Assembly (NCBI RefSeq): GCF_002741015.1
Contig: NZ_CP016616.1
Coordinates: 1,285,501-1,349,500 of the forward strand
Direction: 5' to 3'
DNA from: Microvirga ossetica
GTDB taxonomy: Bacteria > Pseudomonadota > Alphaproteobacteria > Rhizobiales > Beijerinckiaceae
Length of the DNA stretch: 64,000 nucleotides
Below are positions 54,383 through 62,441 of the stretch, piece after piece. A model generated the notes under the pieces. It ran no database searches. It saw nothing but the letters and a program-made list of their open reading frames with translations, and was not told the DNA's origin. Made by a program: the position numbers and the translations under genes. The first letter of the stretch is position 1; each line of letters starts with the position of its first letter.

Positions 54383-56050
54383 CTATTCGCCCGAGTTCTG
54401 ACGAGGGCGCCCCGCACCCTGCAGTCGTATCACGTTGTCGCGCGATCGTGCGGCCTCAACGAGCTCTGCGATGCGGGAAGCGAGTTCGGCCTGCCGGAAC
54501 GGCTTTGCCAGCCGCGGCAGTTCGGATCCGGGTCCCTGGACGAGATTGGTGTAGCCTGTGATGAGAAGGGCCGGAAGACCGGGTCGGAGCTTGCGGGCCT
54601 CGCGCACGAAACTCGCCCCGTCTATCCCGGGCATCAGATAGTCGCTCACGAGCAGATCGATCTCGAACTCGTCCCGACGCAGAAGCCCGAGCGCCTCTGC
54701 GCCCGAGCTGGCCTGGACAACCGTGTAGCCGAGATCCATCAGGATTTCCGCCGTCCCGATCCGCACGAGCTCCTCGTCATCGACGAGCAGCACGGTCGAT
54801 GGATATGCGGCCGGAATTGCCTCAGCCTGCGTCTGCTCGCTCGCCGCGGCCTTCTCTTCGGCCACGGGAAGCCAAAGCTCCGCCCGGGTCCCGGATCCCG
54901 GCTTGCTCGACAGCAGAAGCGCACCGCCCGATTGCGCGGCCAGCCCGTGCACCATCGACAGGCCAAGGCCAGTCCCCTTGCCCACACCTTTGGTCGAGAA
55001 GAAGGGCTCGACGGCGCGCTTCAGGGTTGCCGCATCCATGCCCACGCCGCTGTCGACAACGGAGACGCAAATGTAGTTGCCGGCTTTCAACGTTTCCCAG
55101 GGCCTTGGCCGGACCGCCTCGTGCTTGACCTCGATGGTCAGGACACCGCCCCGAGGCATCGCGTCTCGCGCGTTGATGGCGAGATTAAGCACGGCAAGCT
55201 CGAGCTGGCTCGGGTCCACCCGTGCCGCAGGCAGATCCGGCGGGGATTTGAGGTTCACCGCGATCGTCGGCCCGATTGAGCGCGTCACGAGATCCTCGAT
55301 GCCCGCCAGAAGTTCCGACACGTCCACGGCTTTGGGCTGCAGGTCCTGCCGACGGGCGAAGGCCAGCAGCCGCTGCACCAGTGTGGCAGCCCGGCTCGTT
55401 GCCTGCAGCGCATTCTCGACGAGCCTTTGCGACCGTGCGTCGTCGGCCGGGATGCGCCGGCGCAACAGATCGAGGTTACCCATCACCGGGGTGAGCAGAT
55501 TGTTGAAGTCGTGAGCGACGCCACCGGTCAGCTGCCCGATGGTTTCCAGCTTCTGAGCTTCGTGGAGCTGGGCCAGTGCTTCCTCACGCTCACGGGTTCG
55601 CTCGAGGACAAGGCGTTCGAGCTCTTCCCGCGATCGGGCGAGAACATCGCGCGCCTCATACTGGCGGCGCCGCGCATTCAGGGCCGAGCGCACCGCCCGG
55701 ACCATGCTCTCCGCGTGCAGAGGTCGCTCCAGCAGCACGACGTTCCGCAGGCGGTCGAGAGTTTCGAACGCCCGCGTGGAGCGCACGCCCTTGTGTCCGT
55801 TGGCGAGAACCACGAATGGAAAGTCCGACCAGGGTGGCTGTTGTTCGAGACGCGCTGCCAAAACATGGAGGTCAGCGCCCGCAAGAGCCTCTTCCGCAAC
55901 CAGCGCGGCGCCTGCGCCCCGTTCGATGGCGCTGGAAAGAGCTTTCAGATGCTCGCAGATGAAAGCCGGAATTCCATGACGCTTCAGCAGATCCACAGCG
56001 ACCGAAGCGTCCCGCCCATGGGGCGTGAGGATGAGAACCGTTTCATCCAT
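54383..56050 (-). CDS. Hybrid histidine kinase with N-terminal pseudo-receiver
   Basis: A 555-residue soluble signalling protein. An N-terminal receiver-like domain (about 1-125) lacks the phosphoacceptor Asp (ALVAEEAL in its place). A coiled coil follows, then HisKA with the phosphoacceptor His in GGVAHDFNNLLTPVMG, the HATPase domain (NLAINARDAM, DSGVGMD, GTGLGLSMVHGLA), and a C-terminal receiver with DD in VLLVDDEELVRIG and the phosphoacceptor in DLLVSDYLMPGIDG. Its start overlaps the kaiC stop by 8 nt, so the two are coupled. It is likely the output kinase of the KaiC protein. Confidence 0.93.
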   Translation of the reverse strand: MDETVLILTPHGRDASVAVDLLKRHGIPAFICEHLKALSSAIERGAGAALVAEEALAGADLHVLAARLEQQPPWSDFPFVVLANGHKGVRSTRAFETLDRLRNVVLLERPLHAESMVRAVRSALNARRRQYEARDVLARSREELERLVLERTREREEALAQLHEAQKLETIGQLTGGVAHDFNNLLTPVMGNLDLLRRRIPADDARSQRLVENALQATSRAATLVQRLLAFARRQDLQPKAVDVSELLAGIEDLVTRSIGPTIAVNLKSPPDLPAARVDPSQLELAVLNLAINARDAMPRGGVLTIEVKHEAVRPRPWETLKAGNYICVSVVDSGVGMDAATLKRAVEPFFSTKGVGKGTGLGLSMVHGLAAQSGGALLLSSKPGSGTRAELWLPVAEEKAAASEQTQAEAIPAAYPSTVLLVDDEELVRIGTAEILMDLGYTVVQASSGAEALGLLRRDEFEIDLLVSDYLMPGIDGASFVREARKLRPGLPALLITGYTNLVQGPGSELPRLAKPFRQAELASRIAELVEAARSRDNVIRLQGAGRPRQNSGE

Positions 56051-57581
56051 TGCCGATGCCGTCGCTGCCTTCGCCCAGCGCGTGTGCCGACGCCTCCGGG
56101 TGCATCAGAGGAGCGGTGTCGCCCCTGTAGGTGGGCGCTCCGGACAAGATGCCCTGGAAACCTCGCAAGGGAGTGCCGATGCTCAGACCATTGGTATCCA
56201 CCCGGAACTCGCGAATGGTGCGTTCGTGATCGGTGGTGCGTGTCTTGACGACCGAGATTGCCTTTCGGACTTCGCCATCGGACTCGAAGAAGCGCAGGAG
56301 CAGCACCGTGTCGGCAAGATAGCTCAGATCGACATCGGAGCGGATGTCGCCGACGAGGCCATGCTGGCCGAGAATCATCAGGGTCAAAACGCCCTGCTGA
56401 CCAAGGTAGGACAGAAGCTCGTGCATCTGCAGCGTGAGATGCCGGTCTTCAGGCATCGCCTGCAAATAGGCGTTGAGGCTATCGACCACGACGACCTTCG
56501 CACCATCCCGTTCGACAGCATTGCGAACCGCGATTGCAAATTCGCCGGGCGAGAGTTCCGCCGGATCGATCTGACGGATCTTGAGGTGGCCGGACTCGAT
56601 ATAAGGCTGCAGGTCCATGTTGAGCGCAGCCGAGCGCAGCATCAGAGTGGGAAGGCGCTCGTCGAATAGGAAGAAGGCGGCTCTCTCGCCCTGCTCAAGA
56701 GCCGACACCATGCAGCGCACAGCGGCCGTCGTCTTACCCACGCCTGCGGGACCGTTCAGGAGGGTGGTCGTTCCCGGAACGAGCCCGCCTCCCAGCAGGG
56801 CATCGAGACCGTCGATTCCGGTTTCGAGGATCTCGGCAGGTGTCGCGCCGGGATGTTCGGCCGCAATCAGGCGCGGGTAGACGCAGACGCCACCTGTCAG
56901 GATGGACATGTCATGATAGCCGCCGCTGTACTTGATGCCCCGCATCTTGATGACCCGGAGGCGCCGGCGCTCTGCGCCAAAGCCTGTCGGCGTCTGATCG
57001 AGCGAGATGACGCCGTGGGCAATGCTGTGCAGCTGAAGGTCGCCGGGCTCCCCGGTGCGGTCGTCCAGGACGAGCACCGTGCAGTCCCGACTCGAGAAGA
57101 AGTGTTTGAGAGCCAGAATCTGCCGCCGGTAGCGCAACGGGTTCTGCGCCAGCAAGCGCAGCTCGGACAAGCTGTCGAGCACAACCCGCTTCGGTTTGAG
57201 AGCGTCGACCCGTTCCATGACCCCGCGCACCGTTTCGCCGAGCTCTACCTCCGAGGGATGCAAAAGCGTTTGCTCAAGCTCGGGATCGAGACCGGCCTCG
57301 GGCACGAGTTCAAACAACTCAAGCCCATCGAGCGACCAACCATGGGTCTGGGCGACCGCCCGCAATTCGCTTTCCGTTTCGGATAAGGTGACATAGAGCC
57401 CCGGCTCACCGCGCCGGGCGCCTTGAAGCAGGAACTGAAGCGAGAAAGTGGTTTTACCGGTGCCGGGCGGGCCCTCGACCAGATAGAGCCGATTGGCCGT
57501 GACGCCACCACCGAGGATGTCGTCGAGCCCTTCGATTCCGGTTGGAATTCGTGAGGCTTCCGTAGAGACATGACTATTCAT
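56043..57581 (-). CDS. KaiC-family ATPase (signal transduction)
   Basis: A 512-residue two-domain RecA-like ATPase. CI: RIPTGIEGLDDILGGGV, Walker A GPPGTGKTTFSLQFL, Walker B KRVVLDSLSELRLLAQ. CII: IDGLDALLGGGLVPGTT, Walker A GPAGVGKTTAAV, Walker B AKVVVVDSLNAYLQA. The catalytic Glu of CI appears in YVTLSETESEL. No kaiA or kaiB is nearby, so it is a KaiC homologue of the bacterial signalling type and not evidence of a cyanobacterial clock. The ATG at 57581 has GAAGG upstream. It is intact, unlike the copy at 51950. Confidence 0.94.
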   Translation of the reverse strand: MNSHVSTEASRIPTGIEGLDDILGGGVTANRLYLVEGPPGTGKTTFSLQFLLQGARRGEPGLYVTLSETESELRAVAQTHGWSLDGLELFELVPEAGLDPELEQTLLHPSEVELGETVRGVMERVDALKPKRVVLDSLSELRLLAQNPLRYRRQILALKHFFSSRDCTVLVLDDRTGEPGDLQLHSIAHGVISLDQTPTGFGAERRRLRVIKMRGIKYSGGYHDMSILTGGVCVYPRLIAAEHPGATPAEILETGIDGLDALLGGGLVPGTTTLLNGPAGVGKTTAAVRCMVSALEQGERAAFFLFDERLPTLMLRSAALNMDLQPYIESGHLKIRQIDPAELSPGEFAIAVRNAVERDGAKVVVVDSLNAYLQAMPEDRHLTLQMHELLSYLGQQGVLTLMILGQHGLVGDIRSDVDLSYLADTVLLLRFFESDGEVRKAISVVKTRTTDHERTIREFRVDTNGLSIGTPLRGFQGILSGAPTYRGDTAPLMHPEASAHALGEGSDGIGNG

Positions 57582-57956
57582 CAGGTAACCTTCAGCACGG
57601 CCTTGCACCTATGCCAGTGGGTCGCAGAAGATGGAACCTCACGCTGGATCAGAGAAAGATCATCAATCTCCCACTCAGGAGAACCGCCAAATAACGCTCA
57701 AGCCTAGCTTGAGGTTCCTGCCCAATGAAGCGGAGTGTCTATACCGGCTCAGGTGCGAATACCGGATGCTGGCGAAGGGCAGAGGACCTTCAGAGCCTGA
57801 CCCAGAGCGGGCAGCGACGCTTTAAGCTGACTACCGATGGCGATCACCGGGACGGGGCAGGCTCATCCGGGGTGGAGAAACGCGGTTTGCTGCCTATTTC
57901 GGAAGAGCGGTGGGGAAAAAAGGCCGAGCATCGGCTTAAAGCTAAGGGAACACGCA
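57582..57956. other. Divergent intergenic region (kaiC / VOC gene)
   Basis: 375 bases with no supported gene. It contains a short hairpin CTCAAGCCTAGCTTGAG (about 57698-57714). Promoters for kaiC (minus) and the VOC gene (plus) must lie here but cannot be assigned. Confidence 0.5.
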
Positions 57957-58442
57957 ATGGCCAAGACAATGGCGAAGAACACGATCTGTCTCTGGTACGA
58001 CAAGGACGCCGAGGCGGCCGCCCGCTTCTATGCCGAGACCTTTCCCGACAGCGCGGTGGGTGCCGTGCACCGCGCCCCCGGCGACTACCCGTCCGGCAAG
58101 GAGGGCGACGTGCTGACGGTCGAGTTCACGGTTGCGGGCGTTGCCTGCATCGGCCTCAACGGAGGTTCCGCGTTCAAGCATAGCGAGGCCTTCTCGTTCC
58201 AGATCGCCACCGACGATCAGGCCGAGACCGACCGCTACTGGAATGCCATCGTCGGCAACGGCGGCCAGGAGAGCGCCTGCGGCTGGTGCAAGGACAAGTG
58301 GGGCCTGTCCTGGCAGATCACGCCGCGCGTGCTAACGGAGGCGATGGCGGCCGGCGGCGATGAGGCCAAGCGCGCGTTCGATGCGATGATGACCATGAAG
58401 AAGATCGACGTCGCCGCGATCGAGGCGGCGCGGCGCGGGTGA
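57957..58442 (+). CDS. VOC/PhnB-type protein
   Basis: A 161-residue vicinal-oxygen-chelate protein of the PhnB / '3-demethylubiquinone 3-methyltransferase domain' group. Motifs: LWYDKDAEAAARFYAETFPDS, GDVLTVEFTVAGVACIGLNGG, FSFQIATDDQAETDRYWNAIVGNGGQES and CGWCKDKWGLSWQITPRVL. Function is not known; these are not true methyltransferases. The ATG at 57957 has AAGGGA upstream. Confidence 0.9.
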   Translation: MAKTMAKNTICLWYDKDAEAAARFYAETFPDSAVGAVHRAPGDYPSGKEGDVLTVEFTVAGVACIGLNGGSAFKHSEAFSFQIATDDQAETDRYWNAIVGNGGQESACGWCKDKWGLSWQITPRVLTEAMAAGGDEAKRAFDAMMTMKKIDVAAIEAARRG

Positions 58443-58522
58443 TGCTCTCCCGCGCATGACGCGCCGGTCGGGGGCGGCAGGCCGAAGAAGAGAGATGGTT
58501 CCACCGACGTGGAAGCGTCTCT

Positions 58523-58627
58523 AGCATCGGACCCAAAAATGGACCCCACTTTTGGGATCCAATCCGATGCTCCTTCTCTTGGCTGGCGCATCGTTGAGCG
58601 CGGCCCCCTGGGTTCGCACGATGCGCT
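58523..58627. repeat. Two palindromic repeats (AGCATCGGACCC type)
   Basis: First element 58523-58571 (AGCATCGGACCCAAAAATGG to AATCCGATGCT), second 58584-58627 (TGGCGCATCGTTGAGCG to GCACGATGCGCT). Both are members of the dispersed family described at the window start. They separate the converging VOC gene and a small hypothetical gene. Confidence 0.8.
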
Positions 58628-58690
58628 AGCAGCGGAGTGGACCAGCTGGCCCACGGAATATCTGTGGCTCGTGCAAGCCTCATCCGCCCA

Positions 58691-58954
58691 TCAATTGAGA
58701 AACACCGACCGAGGGGCCGTATGGGCGGTGATGGGCAGAACCTGCTCAACCTCGGCATCGATCGTCTGGTCGATGATTTCGGCCAGCACCATCGTGTCGT
58801 CGGCCGCCATGGTGCTGGTCGGATAGATCAGGAACTCGCTGCAGCTCTCGACGACGACGGCATCGCGGTCGAAGCGCAACACGCAGTTGGTCTGACGCAT
58901 GAGCCATTCCGGCACACGATCGCCGGCCTCGAACGTCCAAGTCTTGTCAGGCAT
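58691..58954 (-). CDS. Small hypothetical protein downstream of infA
   Basis: An 87-residue acidic soluble protein beginning MPDKTWTFEAGDRVPEWL. The segment NCVLRFDRDAVVVESCSEFLIYP is beta-like. No family is recognised. GAGGAG lies 9 nt before the ATG at 58954, and the gene begins 31 nt after the infA stop, so it probably shares the infA transcript. Confidence 0.6.
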   Translation of the reverse strand: MPDKTWTFEAGDRVPEWLMRQTNCVLRFDRDAVVVESCSEFLIYPTSTMAADDTMVLAEIIDQTIDAEVEQVLPITAHTAPRSVFLN

Positions 58955-58985
58955 CGTAAAGTGCTCCTCGACGGTCTGCGGCGCC

Positions 58986-59264
58986 TTACCGGCGACGGAA
59001 CTGCGGACGGCGCGGAGCACCCGGACGGGGCGCGCCCGAACCGCTGTCCTTGTGACGGAAGATCAGCCGGCCTTTGTCGAGATCGTAGGGCGACATCTCG
59101 ACGGTCACGCGGTCGCCGGCGAGGGTCTTGATGCGGTTCTTCTTCATCTTGCCGGCGGTGTAGGCGACGATCTCGTGCCCGCTCTCAAGCTTCACCCGAT
59201 AGCGCGCGTCCGGCAGAATCTCCATGACTTCGCCTTCGAAGGTGATCAGTTCCTCTTTAGCCAT
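58986..59264 (-). CDS. infA: Translation initiation factor IF-1 with C-terminal extension
   Basis: A 92-residue IF-1. The S1/OB-fold core (about 1-72: [54 protein letters not shown]) is standard; IF-1 is normally 72 residues. The extra tail is Gly/Pro/Arg-rich ([19 protein letters not shown]). Such tails occur in some alphaproteobacterial IF-1 paralogues. It binds the A site of the 30S subunit during initiation. The cspA terminator lies 20 nt upstream of its start, so it may be partly expressed by readthrough from cspA. Confidence 0.95.
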   Translation of the reverse strand: MAKEELITFEGEVMEILPDARYRVKLESGHEIVAYTAGKMKKNRIKTLAGDRVTVEMSPYDLDKGRLIFRHKDSGSGAPRPGAPRRPQFRRR

Positions 59265-59283
59265 TCCAAAATCCTTTTGCTGA

Positions 59284-59314
59284 AAACAAAAAAGCCGCTC
59301 CCGAGGGGCGGCTT
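59284..59314 (-). terminator. Rho-independent terminator after cspA
   Basis: On the minus strand, AAGCCGCC...GGAGCGGCTT (arms 59314-59308 and 59298-59292) is followed by TTTTTGTTTTC. It lies between cspA and infA. Confidence 0.85.
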
Positions 59315-59358
59315 CGACAAGCGGCGTGGCGCACCACGCCGCCCGTTACCAACGGAAG

Positions 59359-59568
59359 TTACGCCATCTGGATGTTGTTGACGGCGACCTTGCCGCTGCG
59401 GCGATCTTCGGCCGTATCGAAGGACACCTTCTGGCCTTCGCGCAGGCCGCTGATGCCGGCACGCTCGAGCGCCGTGGCGTGGACGAACACGTCCTTGTCG
59501 CCGTTGTCGGGCTGGATGAAGCCGAAGCCCTTTTGATCGTTGTAGAACTTAACGGTGCCTGTGTTCAT
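59359..59568 (-). CDS. cspA: Cold-shock protein
   Basis: A 69-residue CSD RNA-binding protein. RNP1 is KGFGFIQP and RNP2 is VFVHATAL; the aromatic patch is complete. It acts as an RNA chaperone. AAGGA lies 6 nt before the ATG. A terminator follows 45 nt downstream of its stop. Whether it is cold-induced cannot be told; the upstream leader has no recognised thermosensor. Confidence 0.94.
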   Translation of the reverse strand: MNTGTVKFYNDQKGFGFIQPDNGDKDVFVHATALERAGISGLREGQKVSFDTAEDRRSGKVAVNNIQMA

Positions 59569-60126
59569 GGGAATATCCTTGGTTTTTCGGATGCAAGTGC
59601 ACGTGGGCGAAGGACGTGCTGCCGCACGACCTTACCCGGTTCGTCGATGTTTGGGAAAGGGTGTCTGAACGTGCGCCTGGAAAGCCAAGGCGAAACGGCC
59701 CGATTGTCCGGCCAAATGTCGATGACCCCTATCTAGGGCCGCCTTGCGGCGAATACAAGGCGGGTATGTTAAGAAAAATTCGTCATCCGGACCGGCGCTG
59801 ATCTTCGACGACGTTTGAGATTTTCTGGATAGTTCTGCGACAATCTCGACTTGGCGATCGTTTAACTTTCCTTCGTCGCATCGATTTATCCAGATCTGCA
59901 AAGTTTTATCTTGCAATGAGCTAACATGTAGTCCATATTGGAGTTCTCCAACCGAGATGTTCGGCCTGCTCTCTTTAGCTCATGATCGAGCGCCGAGCCC
60001 GCTTTCCGTTCCCATCGCTTGTTACATGCGTCGGTCCGCCGAGGCTGAGCCCTTGCTCGTCTTGGCGCCGACGGTTTCACTCATAGCAATGCTCGTCGGC
60101 CGTGCCGATCGAGCCGAGGTTTCATT
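59569..60126. other. Intergenic region upstream of cspA
   Basis: 558 bases with no well-supported gene. It includes the likely cspA leader and promoter (minus strand). The 59780-59940 portion is AT-rich. A possible 94-codon frame on the minus strand (59632-59916, TTG start) has no ribosome-binding site and I do not accept it. Confidence 0.5.
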
Positions 60127-60273
60127 ATGTCGACCATTCTCCACACTCAGGATCATAAGAAGAAATCCCAGCCTGCGAAGGCCGTTCCGCAGATCAAGGA
60201 TGAGCCGAAGCGGCAACCTGTCGGCATGTCCCGCGAGGAAATCCGCCAAATCGTCCTCGAGATGATTGGCTGA
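60127..60273 (+). CDS. Small basic protein (48 aa)
   Basis: A 48-residue hydrophilic protein beginning MSTILHTQDHKKKSQPAK, with a C-terminal helix MSREEIRQIVLEMIG. GAGG lies 7 nt upstream of the ATG and the codon use is normal for the region. The N-terminal half is Lys-rich and probably disordered. No family recognised. Small size limits certainty. Confidence 0.5.
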   Translation: MSTILHTQDHKKKSQPAKAVPQIKDEPKRQPVGMSREEIRQIVLEMIG

Positions 60274-60460
60274 TCGCTTTTTGCCAAGTCGCAAGGACCT
60301 GAAATGGCATCGGTCAGCTGGCGGGCGGCAAGCGGGCTTCAAGATCCGAGCAAAGACCATCGTCGGACCTTTGCAGCATTTCAGCGTCCTTCCGCCTTTG
60401 ACCTATCGAGACATTTCCAGAGCACCGGAGCAGAAGCTCCGATGCTCCTCTCCTGTTGGC

Positions 60461-60616
60461 TGGCGCATCGTTGAGCGCTGACCCGCAGGGCCACGCCAGT
60501 GGAAACCGGGTTCACTTTTCTGCACGATGCTCCTTCCCTTGGCTGGCGCATCGTTGAACGCGGACCCAGCGGGCCGCGCAAGCGAAAACCGGATCCACTT
60601 TTCCGCACGATGCGCT
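60461..60616. repeat. Two tandem palindromic repeats before DUF1254 gene 3
   Basis: Copies at 60461-60530 (TGGCGCATCGTTGAGCG... to TGCACGATGCT) and 60544-60616 (TGGCGCATCGTTGAACG... to CCGCACGATGCGCT) share the same arms. They are members of the dispersed family. They lie just past the 3' end of the minus-strand DUF1254 gene and may act as its terminator. Confidence 0.78.
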
Positions 60617-60626
60617 AAAGGGCAGT

Positions 60627-62096
60627 CTACTGGGCGGTGATGCTCGAGGTGGTTTCGAGCTTCGTCACGGGCGGCGGGTTCCACTTGCCGGTCAGGGCGT
60701 CCGACCGCGGCGCGTAGAGCCGCAGCATCACATTGAACGGCCCCTTCGGCGCGGGAAGCCAGTTGGCTTCCTTGTTTTGTCCGGGGCTCTCGTTCTGCAA
60801 GTACAGGTCCAGGGAGCCATCCCCGTTATGCTTGAGCGGCATCCAACTGCTCAGAGCGAAGCGGTTGAGGCTGTTCGGAACCTGGAAGCCGTCAGAATCG
60901 TAGAGCGTCAGTGACCAGAAGGCCGCAGCCGGCGGAATCTGGCCCTTCTCGAAGTGGATCGTGTACTTGCTCGCGCCGTCGAGCGGCCGGCCTGTCTCAT
61001 CGGCGAGATTCATGGGATAGATCGCATCCTCCGGCAGATTGGCTCCGAGCCCGAGCTGCGAAACGATGGCCCGCTTGAGGTAGTAATTGCCGTAGACGCC
61101 CATCGTGTCGGTGTTCATCGACCAGCCGTTCGCGACGCGGGCAAGCGTCCTGACCTTCCACTCCATGAGATTCCGCGCGCTCTCCGGCGCTGCTTCGAGC
61201 GCCTTCCTGACGACCGGATCGATCTTATCGACGTCGAAGCTCTTGCCCGCCTCGATGCCGATCCGCTTCATGCGGGCGAGGATCGGCTCGTCGGTGAGAT
61301 GAGGTCCGGCGAGCTTCAGGAGGTCCGCCGCATAGGCGAAGTATTTCAGGGGCGGCATGGTATCGACCTGCACCTTGGGTGGCGTCCTCATGTCGATGCT
61401 CGGGTCGATCTTCACCTCGGGCGCTCGCGGGGTTTTCCCCCATTCGGACAGGGGCGTGACCTTGTACCCGGCCTGGATCTTGTGAACCGCGTCGTAATCG
61501 GCCGGGCCGTCCGTCTTGGTTCGGCCGATGATCCACACGATCGGCGTCGGTGCATCGATGCGCTGGGTGCCGGCAGGCAGCCGGAACTCGTCGAACCGCT
61601 CGCGCAGATCGGGTCGCCACGTGGCGGGCGCGATCAGATACTCACCAGCCTGTGTTCCCGTCGTGCGCCAGCCCGGCGACGCGAACACATCGGTCCACAT
61701 GTCGAGCATCGGCAGGAGGTAATAGCGCCCGCCGGTATCCGGCACCGAGACCACCATCGGTTCCTTGGAGAGGTCGAGGAAGGCCGACGAATAGAGCGTG
61801 TCGAAATTGTAGCGGACCACACCCTTGTCGTCGCCGGGAGGATAGGTGGGCACGTTATTGAACATGTTCATCGGCCCCCGGCCGGGAACCTTGCCGGGTT
61901 CGAGGTTGGTGAACTGCTTGCGCGTCACATCCAAGCTGATGATCGGATAAAAATACACGTAGGCATCGATGGCGATATCCTGGGCTTCCTGCTCGGTGAT
62001 CGCGTAGGCGTTCGTCATCGTGCCTCCGAGGCCGAGGCAACTTGCCAGGACCGCGGTGCCGAACAACCTTGTGGTGTGATTGAGAAGTCGTGACAT
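60627..62096 (-). CDS. DUF1254/DUF1214 protein (copy 3)
   Basis: A 489-residue exported protein. Signal peptide ending TMTNAYA. The DUF1254 part (about 28-180) has ITEQEAQDIAIDAYVYFYPIISLDVTR and NFDTLYSSAFLDLSKEPMVVSVPDTGGRYYLLPMLDMW. The DUF1214 part (about 375-480) has AFWSLTLYDSDGFQVPNSLNRFAL and PFNVMLRLYAPRSDAL. This is the classic family layout. The ATG at 62096 has AGGGAG upstream. It lies divergent from an amino-acid permease gene. Confidence 0.92.
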   Translation of the reverse strand: MSRLLNHTTRLFGTAVLASCLGLGGTMTNAYAITEQEAQDIAIDAYVYFYPIISLDVTRKQFTNLEPGKVPGRGPMNMFNNVPTYPPGDDKGVVRYNFDTLYSSAFLDLSKEPMVVSVPDTGGRYYLLPMLDMWTDVFASPGWRTTGTQAGEYLIAPATWRPDLRERFDEFRLPAGTQRIDAPTPIVWIIGRTKTDGPADYDAVHKIQAGYKVTPLSEWGKTPRAPEVKIDPSIDMRTPPKVQVDTMPPLKYFAYAADLLKLAGPHLTDEPILARMKRIGIEAGKSFDVDKIDPVVRKALEAAPESARNLMEWKVRTLARVANGWSMNTDTMGVYGNYYLKRAIVSQLGLGANLPEDAIYPMNLADETGRPLDGASKYTIHFEKGQIPPAAAFWSLTLYDSDGFQVPNSLNRFALSSWMPLKHNGDGSLDLYLQNESPGQNKEANWLPAPKGPFNVMLRLYAPRSDALTGKWNPPPVTKLETTSSITAQ

Positions 62097-62441
62097 AAGG
62101 TGATCGCTCCCTGAAAGACGCCCGTGCATCCGGAATCGAAGCCGATGTGGCTTGCCGAGGTGGCGAGCGGCTGAGGTGGCGCGCTGCGACGTTACTGCTG
62201 GGGGCGCACCGGCTTTTGGCCATACACTCATCGCGGCCGCAGCTTAGCATGCTTCACTTTTCGCGTAGATCGGGGGCTTCCCTGAAACTCACATTGGGAA
62301 AACCCTGAGGCCATGCCGCATGATTCCTGCAGCGCGGTCCGCATCGGTCGATGTTCGGCCGTACCGATCGCGTCCGCGTCAGCCTTGCTGGAACTGTTTT
62401 ACAACCTGAGCCATTGATCCGTCGCAGGGAGGATTGTTCCC
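62097..62441. other. Divergent intergenic region (DUF1254 / APC permease)
   Basis: 345 bases with no supported gene. It must hold promoters for both neighbours. TGGAACTGTTTTAC (about 62389) upstream of the permease is a possible element but no full promoter can be called. Confidence 0.5.

Noticed and set aside
56043..57581. KaiC as evidence of a circadian clock operon
   Set aside because: No kaiA or kaiB nearby; KaiC homologues with histidine kinases are common in non-photosynthetic bacteria.
59632..59916. Possible 94-codon gene on the minus strand upstream of cspA
   Set aside because: TTG start without ribosome-binding site, no family resemblance, and the composition changes midway; it could be the cspA leader.
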